From: Bradyrhizobium nivariense
GTDB taxonomy: Bacteria > Pseudomonadota > Alphaproteobacteria > Rhizobiales > Xanthobacteraceae
Length of the DNA stretch: 64,000 bases
Reading direction: 5' to 3'
Assembly: GCF_029846715.1 (NCBI RefSeq)
Contig: NZ_JARVWW010000001.1
Span: forward strand, 62,001 to 126,000
Shown: piece by piece, positions 35,672-44,172 of the stretch
How positions within the stretch are numbered: the first letter of the stretch is position 1
Layout: each line of letters starts with the position of its first letter
Translations under genes and position numbers: made by a program
The notes under the pieces: generated by a model
Database searches by the model: none
What the model was told of the DNA's origin: nothing
The model's input: the letters and a program-made list of their open reading frames with translations, nothing else

Positions 35672-36115
35672 GGCGGCGACGTCCTCGCTCAGCATCGAGA
35701 TCGACGCGAGCGCCGTTGCCGTATGCTTCTCGACGCCGTCGCTGACACAGAACACGTCGGCGGCGACCACGGAGACCTGACGCCCCGGCTTGATCACCCT
35801 CGCCCGGCAGATCAGCTTCTCGCCGATCGCGGGCGACAACAGATTGAGCTTGTATTCCGCCGTCAGCGCCGGCTGGCCGCGCGAGGTCGCGGCTGCGATC
35901 GTCGTGGCGTTGTCGACCAGGAAGGCGGTGACGCCGCCATGGAAGAAGCCGTGCTGCTGCAGCAGCTCCGGCCGGCGTTGCACCGCGATCGTGCAGGTGC
36001 CGCGCGACAATTCGGACAGCTCGGCGCCGACCAGATTCATAAAACCCTGCCGGCCGACATTGGCGTGGATGCGCTCGGCGATCGGTCCGAATTCGGGATC
36101 TGCTTCGGCTCGCAT
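35648..36115 (-). CDS. PaaI-type hotdog thioesterase
   Basis: Acyl-CoA thioesterase of the 4HBT/PaaI hotdog family, 155 residues. The active-site helix region is QHGFFHGGVTAFLVDNATTIAAATS, with the catalytic-type HGG and Asp; TAEYKLNLLSPAIGEKLICRARVIKPGRQVSVVAADVF forms the beta sheet. The ATG at 36115 is chosen because relatives start there; the frame stays open into the TetR gene. It is 11 bp downstream of that TetR gene, so it is likely under its control. Confidence 0.87.
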   Translation of the reverse strand: MRAEADPEFGPIAERIHANVGRQGFMNLVGAELSELSRGTCTIAVQRRPELLQQHGFFHGGVTAFLVDNATTIAAATSRGQPALTAEYKLNLLSPAIGEKLICRARVIKPGRQVSVVAADVFCVSDGVEKHTATALASISMLSEDVAAKTKSPAA

Positions 36116-36126
36116 GAGGCCTCTCC

Positions 36127-36723
36127 TTATTGCTCGTTGATGGGTTCGGGCGGCCGCAACGCCCGAACGGCGCAGGCGACCAGCGTATCGGCCTCGGCGC
36201 GCGGATCGGCGCGGTCGCGTCCCGACAGGAACGCGCGGCAAAAAATCTGCGCCGGCCCGATGAGCTGGCTGACGAACATCACCAGCGTCATCGGCAAGAG
36301 CTCTCCGCGCATGACCAGCGGTGTGCGCCAGCGTTCGATGCCTTCGGCAAGGCGCGCATTCTGCGCGCGCTGGGCGTCGCGCACGTCATCGCCCCATTCG
36401 CTGCGCGAGATCTCGAAGAGATAGCGCGCCTCGCGGCGGCTGGTGACGACCCAATCGAGATGCGCCCGGATCAGGCGATCGATCCCCTGCCCGGCATCGG
36501 GGACAGGGTCGAGCGCGGCCAGCATCGCGGCGTGATAGTGCCTGAGCACCTCCAGGAACAGCGCACCGGCCAACTCCTTCTTCGAGCCGAAGACGTGGAA
36601 GAAGCTGCCATTGGAGGCGCGCGCCCGGGCGCGGATTGCGACCACTGTGGCGGCTTCGAAGCCAACGCGGTCGAAGACGAAAAGCCCCGCCGCCAACAAA
36701 TCGTCGCGCACGCTCGCCGCCAT
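36127..36723 (-). CDS. TetR-family transcriptional regulator
   Basis: 198 residues. The helix-turn-helix is at about residues 8-52 (LLAAGLFVFDRVGFEAATVVAIRARARASNGSFFHVFGSKKELAGALF); the C-terminal helical domain contains HLDWVVTSRREARYLFEI. First gene of a two-gene unit with the thioesterase. A perfect palindrome lies 20-39 bp upstream of the start, a probable autoregulatory operator. The effector is unknown; acyl-CoA is plausible given the partner. Confidence 0.9.
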   Translation of the reverse strand: MAASVRDDLLAAGLFVFDRVGFEAATVVAIRARARASNGSFFHVFGSKKELAGALFLEVLRHYHAAMLAALDPVPDAGQGIDRLIRAHLDWVVTSRREARYLFEISRSEWGDDVRDAQRAQNARLAEGIERWRTPLVMRGELLPMTLVMFVSQLIGPAQIFCRAFLSGRDRADPRAEADTLVACAVRALRPPEPINEQ

Positions 36724-36742
36724 GGACGCCTCCTAGAGATGA

Positions 36743-36762
36743 ACTCTAGAGTGACACTCTAG
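36743..36762. promoter_or_regulatory. palindromic operator upstream of TetR-thioesterase unit
   Basis: Perfect CTAGAGTG-A-CACTCTAG at 36746-36762, overlapping a second perfect 10-bp palindrome ACTCTAGAGT at 36743-36752. So the motif ACTCTAG occurs twice, and its complement CTAGAGT once between them. Placed for repression of the TetR-thioesterase unit. Confidence 0.65.
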
Positions 36763-36833
36763 TCATGGTCAAGACGACGCCAAGGCCGCGCTAAGCGCGG
36801 CCTTGGCAAGTCGATCGGAAAAATGTGGGTCTC

Positions 36834-37859
36834 TTACCGCGAAATGGGCGGTGCCGGCGGGCCGGACGATTCTGCCGGCACCGCGGGTGGAGCCGCAGCG
36901 GTCGCGGGCGGCGCCGGCTCCTGCGGCTTCGCTACCGGTTCGGAGCTCGCGGCAGGCTTGGGGGCTGTCTCTTCCGCCGGCTTGGGCGCAGCTGGTTCGG
37001 CGGGCTTCGCGGCGGCCGGTGCAGCCGGCGTCACCTGCGGCACCGGATCGGGCCGCAGCGCCGGAGTATCGCTGCCACGCGGCTCAATCTTGGCGCTCTC
37101 CGGCTTGGCCTCGGCGGGCTTCTCAGACGGCTTGCTGCCTTCAGGTTTGCTGCCTTCGGATTTGGGCTCGCCGGAGTCCACCTTCGCGGTCTCGGGCTTG
37201 GACTCAATCTTCGGCTCACTCTTCTTGTCGTCTGCCGCCGGCGCCGCGGCGTCGACCTTCGGCCCCTCTTCACTCTCAGGCTTGCCGCGCTTGCCGAGAC
37301 GCTTGGCCTTGCGCCCTTCGGGGGCGGCCTGGCCCTCGGGCTTAGCGCCTTCCTTCGCTCCTTCTTCGGCCGGCCGCGCAGCACGCTTCTGACGCGTGCC
37401 CTCGGCCGTGGGAGCGGCACCCTCGCCTTCCGGCTTGGCGGACTCCTGGGAACGTTGCCGGCGGCCCTGATGTTCAGGGGACTGCGCGGGATTGGTATTG
37501 GCTTCCTTGTCCTTGTCCTTGTCCTTGTCCTTGGCGCCGTCCTTCTTGTCCTTGCCGTCCTTGGCCTGGTAGCGGGTGTCGGTGGCGCCGTTGGAGACGA
37601 GGTAGGAGGCGAGCACGCCGGCCATGTCGGGGCTGGTCGTGTAATGCTGACGGAGGAAGCCCGGCAGCGAGCCTGGCGCCACTGTCTTCAACAGGCCGCG
37701 CGGGCTCTTATGACATGCATTGCAGGTCTGCGCGAAAAGCTGGGATGGGGCCTTGCCGGCCTCGAGGTTCGTTGCCTGCGCAAGAACGGTATCGGTCGCG
37801 CCGAAGCCGATCAGAAGCAATACCGTCGCGAGGCTGAGCGCTCGGCTCGACATTCCCAT
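36834..37859 (-). CDS. exported cytochrome c-like protein with long Lys/Pro/Glu tail
   Basis: 341 residues. Signal peptide (to about VLAQ, residue 28), then a small heme-c-like domain: CNACHK (Cys46, Cys49, His50) and a possible axial Met in TSPDMAGVL, ending at about residue 85. The remaining 250 residues are low complexity: DKDKDKDKE, several KPEGSKPE-type units, then Pro/Ala-rich blocks ending PPAPPISR. The DNA shows a tandem 6-mer (about 37504-37529). ATG 37859 has GGAG close upstream; 37868 and 37853 are alternatives. It is probably a periplasmic heme protein tethered or extended through the tail; partner unknown. Confidence 0.75.
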   Translation of the reverse strand: MGMSSRALSLATVLLLIGFGATDTVLAQATNLEAGKAPSQLFAQTCNACHKSPRGLLKTVAPGSLPGFLRQHYTTSPDMAGVLASYLVSNGATDTRYQAKDGKDKKDGAKDKDKDKDKEANTNPAQSPEHQGRRQRSQESAKPEGEGAAPTAEGTRQKRAARPAEEGAKEGAKPEGQAAPEGRKAKRLGKRGKPESEEGPKVDAAAPAADDKKSEPKIESKPETAKVDSGEPKSEGSKPEGSKPSEKPAEAKPESAKIEPRGSDTPALRPDPVPQVTPAAPAAAKPAEPAAPKPAEETAPKPAASSEPVAKPQEPAPPATAAAPPAVPAESSGPPAPPISR

Positions 37860-38132
37860 TATCTCCATTGAATTCCGAGAGGTGCAGCCGGCAGGCGGCG
37901 CGGCGGCGGGTCACCTTTTATCCGATTGAGCCGCGAATGGAAGCAGGCTCCACGCGCAAGGATGTGATTAAGCGCTTTTCGAATATCGGCCGTGCACACA
38001 GCGCCATGGAGGGCCGGAACGTCCTGCCTACATTTGGATGCAAACGCATAGGAACCGCTGCGGCGCCCGTGCGTCGAATGTGAAGGCCGGGTGAATCGCA
38101 TCTTTCGGGTTCGCCCCAGGAGGAAGGTGTTG

Positions 38133-39383
38133 ATGGACCGCTTGTTGCGTAGATTCCTGACTCAATTCATCCGCCGCGGGTCTATGACGGTGACCGGCGC
38201 CAGCGGATCGAAGTTCACCGTCGGCGACGGCTCAGGCCGCCCGGTCACGGTGCGCTTCGTCACCGCGGACGCAGAGCGGAAGATCCTCATCAATCCCGAG
38301 CTCGGGCTTGGCGAGGCTTATATGGACGGCGAGTTCGTCGTCGAGCACGGCACCATAGCTGATGCCCTCGCGATCCTGCTCGATCAACCCGACCTATTGC
38401 CGCAGTGGGCAAAACCCTGGTGGCACCTGCGATACCTGACGCGGCACCTGAAGCAATTCAATCCGCGCCCGCGCTCCCGCAGCAACGTCGCACACCATTA
38501 CGATCTCGATGCGAGGCTCTATTCGCTCTTCCTCGACGCCGACAAGCAATATAGCTGCGCCTATTTCGAGACGCCGGCGAGCACGCTCGACGATGCGCAG
38601 CTCGCCAAGAAACGACACATTGCCGCAAAGCTGCTCGTCAAGGGCGGCCAGCGCGTGCTCGACATCGGCTCGGGCTGGGGCGGGCTTGGGCTCTATCTCG
38701 CCGAGATCGCAGGCGCTGACGTCACCGGCGTCACGTTGTCGACCGAGCAGTTGCAGATCGCCAATGCGCGCGCAGCCGAAAAGGGCCTGACCGGATCGGC
38801 CAAATTCCTGCTTCAGGACTATCGCGACGTCGCCGGCCCGTTCGACCGCATCGTCTCGGTCGGCATGTTGGAGCATGTCGGCGCCCGCTTCTACGACACC
38901 TACTTCCAGCGCTGCGCCAAGCTGCTGGCCAAGGACGGCGTCATGCTGCTGCACTCGATCGGCCGTTCGCAGGGCCCGGACTCCACCAATCCCTGGATCG
39001 CCAAATACATCTTTCCCGGCGGCTACATCCCCGCTCTCTCGGAGGTGCTGCCGGCGATCGAGCGAGCGGGCCTGCTGGTCTGCGACATCGAGATTCTGCG
39101 CCTGCATTACGCCGAAACGCTGAAGGCATGGCGCGAGCGCTTCATGGCGCGGCGCGAAGAAGCCGTGCAGCTCTATGACGAGCGCTTCGCGCTGATGTGG
39201 GAATTTTATCTGGCAGCCTGCGAGATGACGTTCCGCAAGCAGGACATGATGAACTTCCAGATCCAGCTCACCCGGCGTCAGGGCGTGGTGCCGATGACGC
39301 GCAACTACATCGCGCACGAAGAAGCCCGGCTGCGGGCTGTCGAAACCGGCGCCAATCCCAGGCTGAAGCTGGCTGGTGAATAA
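38133..39383 (+). CDS. cfa: cyclopropane-fatty-acyl-phospholipid synthase
   Basis: SAM-dependent enzyme that converts membrane cis-unsaturated acyl chains to cyclopropane chains. The 416 residues include a lipid-binding N-domain and the methyltransferase domain with VLDIGSGWGGLGLYLAE (SAM site), SNVAHHYDLDARLYSLFLD, SCAYFETP, and MLEHVG...YFQRCAKLL. The C-terminal part has EILRLHYAETLKAWRERF and FRKQDMMNFQIQLTRRQ. ATG 38133 is preferred for the AGGAGGAAGG upstream; a GTG at 38091 would add 14 residues. Repeat copy B begins 5 bp after its stop. Confidence 0.95.
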   Translation: MDRLLRRFLTQFIRRGSMTVTGASGSKFTVGDGSGRPVTVRFVTADAERKILINPELGLGEAYMDGEFVVEHGTIADALAILLDQPDLLPQWAKPWWHLRYLTRHLKQFNPRPRSRSNVAHHYDLDARLYSLFLDADKQYSCAYFETPASTLDDAQLAKKRHIAAKLLVKGGQRVLDIGSGWGGLGLYLAEIAGADVTGVTLSTEQLQIANARAAEKGLTGSAKFLLQDYRDVAGPFDRIVSVGMLEHVGARFYDTYFQRCAKLLAKDGVMLLHSIGRSQGPDSTNPWIAKYIFPGGYIPALSEVLPAIERAGLLVCDIEILRLHYAETLKAWRERFMARREEAVQLYDERFALMWEFYLAACEMTFRKQDMMNFQIQLTRRQGVVPMTRNYIAHEEARLRAVETGANPRLKLAGE

Positions 39384-39387
39384 GTCC

Positions 39388-39491
39388 TAAAGCATGATCC
39401 GGAAAAGTGCGAAGCGGTTTTCCGAAAAGATCATGCTCAAACAACAACCTAAAGCGCGATGATGATTCATCCTCATCTCATCGCGCTCTAG
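39388..39491 (+). repeat. two-palindrome intergenic repeat, copy B (long form)
   Basis: 104 bp with the same architecture as the copy at 16229: palindrome 1, linker CAAACAACAAC, palindrome 2. I count two differences between the two copies (one in the linker, one in the terminal GCTCTAG). It starts 5 bp after the cfa stop. Confidence 0.85.
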
Positions 39492-39706
39492 TGACGCAGG
39501 GTCGAAATCGGAGCGGACCGGAAAGAGGCCGTTAAGGCCAATTGCGCCCGCAGTGCCGTCAGGATTTCGGGTGCGACCGGCTGGCAGCGCACATCAGGCC
39601 GCGTCGCGTGCTCCATGGCCGCGATCAGCCCTGACAGCCAAAGCCGGCTGCCTGCCTCGCTCCGCCAATTCTGGGGCTGCCGTTCCGGCCGCATCGCTTG
39701 CCTCAT
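39488..39706 (-). CDS. possible small hypothetical protein
   Basis: 72 residues from an ATG (a GTG further out gives 85). The composition is Arg/Ala-rich but includes a plausible hydrophobic helix (SRLWLSGLIAAMEHA). No ribosome-binding site or family was recognised; the 3' end touches repeat copy B. It may be a chance frame; it is listed because the 39492-39834 stretch otherwise holds no gene. Confidence 0.25.
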   Translation of the reverse strand: MRQAMRPERQPQNWRSEAGSRLWLSGLIAAMEHATRPDVRCQPVAPEILTALRAQLALTASFRSAPISTLRH

Positions 39707-39834
39707 CTGCCTGTTGGCGGATCGTGGGGACAACCCCCCGCCCACTTGCCTGTTCCGGCTCTACCCCCGAAAGAATCCGGGGAGATGTGATCTGCTTCAC
39801 ATAAGTCTCGTCGGCCCCGGCTTAGACCGTCGCC

Positions 39835-39954
39835 ATGAGCAAAGAGACCCAAACCTCATTCGACGTGCAGGACGACCTCCGCACCGATTACGCCCTGATC
39901 GTCACCGGCGTCGGGGCGGCCCTGGTTGCACTGGTCTACCTCCTGCTGGTCTGA
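39835..39954 (+). CDS. 39-residue single-pass membrane miniprotein
   Basis: Reads MSKETQTSFDVQDDLRTDYA then a hydrophobic helix (ALIVTGVGAALVALVYLLLV) to the TGA at 39952. Polar/acidic head plus one C-terminal membrane segment is a common layout for bacterial miniproteins. No strong ribosome-binding site is seen. It lies alone between cfa and dnaB. Function unknown. Confidence 0.5.
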   Translation: MSKETQTSFDVQDDLRTDYALIVTGVGAALVALVYLLLV

Positions 39955-40242
39955 ACCGAGCCGAAAGCGCCAGCGTGCGTCATTTCGCGCGCGTCTCGAT
40001 ACGTCTGCCCGCCAACCCATTAGGTTCACTTCATCCGGCGTTTTCCGTGGCGCGGTAGCGGCTGCTTCCAGGCCGCGCCCTGGTTCCACGAAAATCCGTC
40101 AAGCGCGGCGCGTGCTGCGGCGGCCAATCATCCACCATTTTAATGATCGGTTGATAGCGGCCAGCTTTTGCTTCCGCTTTGGGCTGAGGCGGCGCTTTAT
40201 CCCGGCCCCGCATCCGCCCCAGAAAATTGCTATCGCTCGACC

Positions 40243-41751
40243 ATGGCCCTCACTGATTCGAACGTTCTCAAACTCGCGCCGGAATCCGGAACCCCCGCCT
40301 ATCGAAGCGCACCGCACAATATCGAAGCGGAACAGAGCCTTCTGGGCGCGATCCTGGTCAACAACGACGCGTTTTACCGTGTCTCCGACTTCCTGGAGCC
40401 GAAGCATTACTTCGAGCCGCTGCACCAGACCATCTTCGAGACCGCCAGCAGCCTGATCCGGATGGGCAAGATCGCGACGCCCGTTACGCTGAAGACCTTC
40501 CTGCCCGCCGACACCGATGTCGGCGGCATGACCATCGGGCAATACCTGGCGCGCCTCGCCGCCGAAGCGACCACCATCATCAATGCGCAGGATTATGGCC
40601 GCACCATCTACGATCTGGCATTGCGGCGCGACCTGATCGGCATAGGCGAGGACATGGTCAATGTCGCCTATGACGCCCCGGTCGACTTCGCGCCGCGGGC
40701 GCAGATCGAGGACGCCGAGCGCCGCCTCTACGAACTCGCCGAATCCGGCCGCTATGACGGCGGCTTCCAGAAATTTTCGCAGGCGCTGACGCTCGCGGTC
40801 GATCTCGCCGCGAAAGCGTTCCAGCGCGACGGAAAGCTGTCGGGCATCTCGACCGGCCTGCGCGACCTCGACACCAAGATGGGCGGGTTGCAGCACTCCG
40901 ACCTCATCATCGTCGCCGGCCGCCCCGGCATGGGCAAGACGTCGCTAGCAACCAACATCGCCTACAACGTCGCCCAGGCCTACGTTCCAGAAGTCCAGGC
41001 CGACGGCACCATGAAGGCCGCCCATGGCGGCGTCATCGGCTTCTTCTCCTGCGAAATGTCGGCCGACCAGCTCGCCACGCGTATCGTGGCCGAGCGCACC
41101 GGTATCCCCTCCTCGTCGATCCGCCGCGGCGGCATCTCTGAGGCCGATTTCGAGAAGATCCGCGAGGTCTCGATCGAGCTGCAATCGCTGCCCTTCTATG
41201 TCGACGAGACCGGCGGTCTCTCGATTGCGCAGCTGATGGCGCGCGCCCGCCGGCTGAAGCGGCAGAAGGGCCTCGACCTCATCGTCATCGACTACATCCA
41301 GCTCTTGTCGGGTTCGGGCAAGCGCAGCGAAAACCGCGTTCAGGAAATCACCGAGATCACGACCAGTCTGAAGGCCCTGGCCAAGGAGCTCAGCGTTCCC
41401 GTGATCGCGCTCTCGCAGCTCTCGCGCCAGGTCGAGTCGCGCGAAGACAAGCGACCGCAGCTCTCGGACCTGCGCGAATCCGGCTCGATCGAGCAGGACG
41501 CCGACGTCGTGCTGTTCGTCTACCGCGAGGAATATTACCTCGGAAACAAGGAGCCGCGCCCCGGCACACCCGAGCACGAAAAATGGCGTCTGGACATGGA
41601 TCTTGCGCATGGGAAGGCCGAAGTCATCATCGGCAAGCAGCGCCACGGCCCGACCGGCACCGTCGATCTGGCCTTCGAAGCGTCGGTCACACGATTCGGC
41701 GACCTTGCGCCCGACAGTCAGGTGCCGGACCGCGGCGGCGGCGACTACTGA
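40243..41751 (+). CDS. dnaB: replicative DNA helicase
   Basis: Hexameric 5'-3' helicase of the replication fork. The 502 residues comprise the N-terminal collar (PHNIEAEQSLLGAILVNN), the linker helix, and the RecA-like motor with Walker A AGRPGMGKTSLATN, Walker B DLIVIDYIQLLSG, ALSQLSRQVE and the Arg-finger region DLRESGSIEQDADVVLF. There is no intein. The start at 40243 is supported by similarity of MALTDSNV...; the frame opens earlier without a ribosome-binding site. Confidence 0.97.
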   Translation: MALTDSNVLKLAPESGTPAYRSAPHNIEAEQSLLGAILVNNDAFYRVSDFLEPKHYFEPLHQTIFETASSLIRMGKIATPVTLKTFLPADTDVGGMTIGQYLARLAAEATTIINAQDYGRTIYDLALRRDLIGIGEDMVNVAYDAPVDFAPRAQIEDAERRLYELAESGRYDGGFQKFSQALTLAVDLAAKAFQRDGKLSGISTGLRDLDTKMGGLQHSDLIIVAGRPGMGKTSLATNIAYNVAQAYVPEVQADGTMKAAHGGVIGFFSCEMSADQLATRIVAERTGIPSSSIRRGGISEADFEKIREVSIELQSLPFYVDETGGLSIAQLMARARRLKRQKGLDLIVIDYIQLLSGSGKRSENRVQEITEITTSLKALAKELSVPVIALSQLSRQVESREDKRPQLSDLRESGSIEQDADVVLFVYREEYYLGNKEPRPGTPEHEKWRLDMDLAHGKAEVIIGKQRHGPTGTVDLAFEASVTRFGDLAPDSQVPDRGGGDY

Positions 41752-41796
41752 GTTCCCTGGGTTGAACCTGACCGGCCTCTTGCGTAAAACGGCGCC

Positions 41797-43080
41797 ATGA
41801 CAATGGCGTCCGACCCGAAAATGATCCCGCAATCCGGCCTTCTCTCCGCGGAGGCCAATCAGGCTGCTGCGCTTGCTGCCTTCGGCGGCGTGCTCACCGT
41901 CGATCTCGACGCCATCATCGCCAACTGGCGCAAGCTCGAGAAGACGGCGGTGCCGGCCGAATGCTCGGCGGTGATCAAGGCCGACGCCTATGGCTGCGGC
42001 GCCGAGCAGGTCGCGCGTGCCCTGAACAAGGCCGGCTGCAAGACCTTCTTCGTCGCCACCATCGAGGAAGCGCGCAAGGTGCGCGCGGCGGTACCGGAGC
42101 CTGCGATCTACGTGCTCGGCGGCTATTTCCAGAATACCGGCGAGCACTACGCCCAGATCAACTGCCGCCCGGTGATCGGCGATCTCAACGAGCTTGCCGA
42201 ATGGGACGTGTTCTGCCGCCGCTCCGGCTGGACCGGAGGGGCGGCCGTTCACATCGACACCGGCATGAACCGGCTCGGGCTGACGCTTGCGGAAGCGCAG
42301 GCCATCATCCCCCGCATCAACGCCGGCGACCACGGCATCACGCTGGTGATGAGCCATCTGGTCTCGGCCGAGCAGCTCAACAGCCCCGTCAATGCAAAAC
42401 AACTCGCGGCCTTCCGCGGCATCGCCAGTGAATTCTCCGGCGTGCCGGCGGCGCTCGCCAATTCCTCTGGCGTCTTCCTCGGCGCACCCTTCCAGTTCGA
42501 CCTGGTGCGGCCGGGCGCCGCGCTCTACGGCGTCAATCCGACGCCGGAGGCCGACAATCCGATGCAGCCGGTGGTTGACCTCAAGGCCCGCATCGTGCAG
42601 ATCCGCAACGTCGAGCGCGGCGAGAGCGTCGGCTATGGCGGCACCTGGACCGCACGGCGGCCGACGAAACTGGCGATCATCGCGGTCGGTTATGCCGACG
42701 GCTATTTCCGCGCCGCAAGCTCCAGTGACGGCACCCGCGGCGCCGAAATCATCGTCGCCGGAAAGCGTTGTCCGGTCGCGGGCCGCGTCTCCATGGACCT
42801 GATCGCGATCGACATCACCGATCTGCCGCCGAACGCGGCGCGGCGCGGCCACATGGTGACGCTGCTCGGCGAGGGCATCACCGTCGACGAGCTCGCGCAT
42901 CATTTCGGCACCATCGGCTATGAGGTGCTGACCAGCCTCGGCCGCCGCTACGCCCGCATCTACAAGGGCGGCAACGTGGTGGAGCCGCTGGCCAAGTCGG
43001 CTCCCGCGACTGCGGCAGAGCAACCACCCTCCCCGCCGTCGGTCGAGCAGGCAACGAACCCGCCGCCGCTGCCGAGCTGA
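41797..43080 (+). CDS. alr: alanine racemase
   Basis: PLP enzyme supplying D-alanine for peptidoglycan. The PLP-Lys is Lys61 in SAVIKADAYGCGA; the catalytic Tyr lies in ESVGYGGTWTARR; VGYADGYFR and GRVSMDLIAIDIT are typical. The length is 427, about 50 more than average, with an N-terminal lead of about 30 residues and a Pro/Ser-rich C-terminal tail after YARIYKGGN. It is 45 bp downstream of dnaB, the common dnaB-alr order. Confidence 0.95.
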   Translation: MTMASDPKMIPQSGLLSAEANQAAALAAFGGVLTVDLDAIIANWRKLEKTAVPAECSAVIKADAYGCGAEQVARALNKAGCKTFFVATIEEARKVRAAVPEPAIYVLGGYFQNTGEHYAQINCRPVIGDLNELAEWDVFCRRSGWTGGAAVHIDTGMNRLGLTLAEAQAIIPRINAGDHGITLVMSHLVSAEQLNSPVNAKQLAAFRGIASEFSGVPAALANSSGVFLGAPFQFDLVRPGAALYGVNPTPEADNPMQPVVDLKARIVQIRNVERGESVGYGGTWTARRPTKLAIIAVGYADGYFRAASSSDGTRGAEIIVAGKRCPVAGRVSMDLIAIDITDLPPNAARRGHMVTLLGEGITVDELAHHFGTIGYEVLTSLGRRYARIYKGGNVVEPLAKSAPATAAEQPPSPPSVEQATNPPPLPS

Positions 43081-43092
43081 GCTATCAGCCGC

Positions 43093-43311
43093 TTATTTCT
43101 TTTTCCTGCTGTCCAACGCCGTCTTGCAGGTTGCGCTGAGCTTGTCGCGCTTGCCGTTGAGGCAGGCGACGATGCCGCCACCGGGCGCGATGCCGGCGCA
43201 GAATTTGTCATAGTCCGCCTTGCACGCGCCGCGCGGATCGGATGATTGTGCCGAGGCGACCCCGGAGAACGCAACGGCGACGACGATAACGGCAAAGCTC
43301 AACTTGGACAT
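43093..43311 (-). CDS. small exported cysteine-rich-repeat protein
   Basis: 72 residues. Signal peptide MSKLSFAVIVVAVAFSGVASA, then one Cys-rich repeat of the GLG1 (cysteine-rich FGFR) type: CKADYDKFCAGIAPGGGIVACLNGKRDKLSATCKTAL with four Cys that likely form two disulfides. Periplasmic; function unknown. It lies tail-to-tail with alr (12 bp) and is divergent from the nuclease gene. Confidence 0.8.
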   Translation of the reverse strand: MSKLSFAVIVVAVAFSGVASAQSSDPRGACKADYDKFCAGIAPGGGIVACLNGKRDKLSATCKTALDSRKKK

Positions 43312-43351
43312 TGTTTCTCCGGTAACGGAAGGCAAGAGCCGGTAGCTCTAC

Positions 43352-44122
43352 ATGAAGATCGCGACATTCAACATCAACAACATCAATCGCCGCCTGCCCA
43401 ATCTGTTGGCATGGATGCGAACGGCGAAGCCTGATGTCGCTGCACTTCAGGAGTTGAAGGCAAGCGATGGCGAATTTCCGGCGGCCGCCATCGAAAAGGC
43501 CGGTTACGGCGCAGTGTGGTGTGGACAGAGGACTTGGAACGGCGTCGCTATCCTGGCCCGCAATGCCGAGCCCATTCTCACCCGCGATCGCTTGCCGGGA
43601 AAACCTGGCGATCACGAAGCCCGCTACATCGAGGCGGCGGTTCGCGGCATCATCGTCACCAGCATCTACCTGCCGAACGGCAATCCGCAGCCGGGGCCGA
43701 AATTCGACCACAAGCTCGACTGGTTCGCCCGCCTCAAGCGCCACGCGAAAAGTTTGATCAGGCAGGATCTGCCTGTCGTGCTCGCCGGCGACTACAACGT
43801 CGCGCCGACGGAGATCGACATCTATCCGACGCGCTCGTGGGACAAGGATGCCTTGATCCAGCCGAAGAGCCGTGCGGCCTTTGCGGCGCTGGTGGCACAA
43901 GGCTGGTGTGACGCGATCCGCGAACTGCACCCGGACAAGCGCATCTACACCTTCTGGGATTACAAGCGGAACCGCTGGCCGCGCGATGCGGGCCTGCGGC
44001 TCGATCATCTCCTGCTCAGCCCTGCTCTGGTCTCGCGCCTGGCCAGGGCGGGCGTCGACAAGAACATCCGCGGCGAGGACGGCGCGAGCGATCACGCGCC
44101 GGCGTGGGTGGTGCTGAATTAG
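43352..44122 (+). CDS. xth: exodeoxyribonuclease III family nuclease
   Basis: AP endonuclease / 3'-5' exonuclease of the EEP family in base-excision repair. The 256 residues show MKIATFNINNINRR, metal Glu in ALQELKASD, VTSIYLPNGNPQPGPK, VVLAGDYNVAPTEIDIY (catalytic Asp/Asn), RLDHLLLSPAL and the closing SDHAPAWVVL. Confidence 0.93.
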   Translation: MKIATFNINNINRRLPNLLAWMRTAKPDVAALQELKASDGEFPAAAIEKAGYGAVWCGQRTWNGVAILARNAEPILTRDRLPGKPGDHEARYIEAAVRGIIVTSIYLPNGNPQPGPKFDHKLDWFARLKRHAKSLIRQDLPVVLAGDYNVAPTEIDIYPTRSWDKDALIQPKSRAAFAALVAQGWCDAIRELHPDKRIYTFWDYKRNRWPRDAGLRLDHLLLSPALVSRLARAGVDKNIRGEDGASDHAPAWVVLN

Positions 44123-44131
44123 CGTTGATGT

Positions 44132-44170
44132 CGTAGAGCCTCTGAGCCGAATTGGCTCACAGGCTCTACG
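44132..44170. terminator. bidirectional hairpin between xth and the SGNH hydrolase gene
   Basis: 17-bp arms CGTAGAGCCTCTGAGCC / GGCTCACAGGCTCTACG around a GAATT loop, one mismatch. It sits between two convergent stop codons (44122 and 44173), so it can serve both. There is no long U tract on either side. Confidence 0.6.
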
Positions 44171-44172
44171 AA

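Noticed and set aside
37500..37530. CRISPR-like short repeat array
   Set aside because: It is a 6-bp tandem repeat encoding DKDKDKDK in a low-complexity tail; there are no spacers and no cas genes.
40945..43023. Long minus-strand open frame (about 690 codons) opposite dnaB and alr
   Set aside because: Antisense shadow; no motif, and both plus-strand genes are unambiguous.
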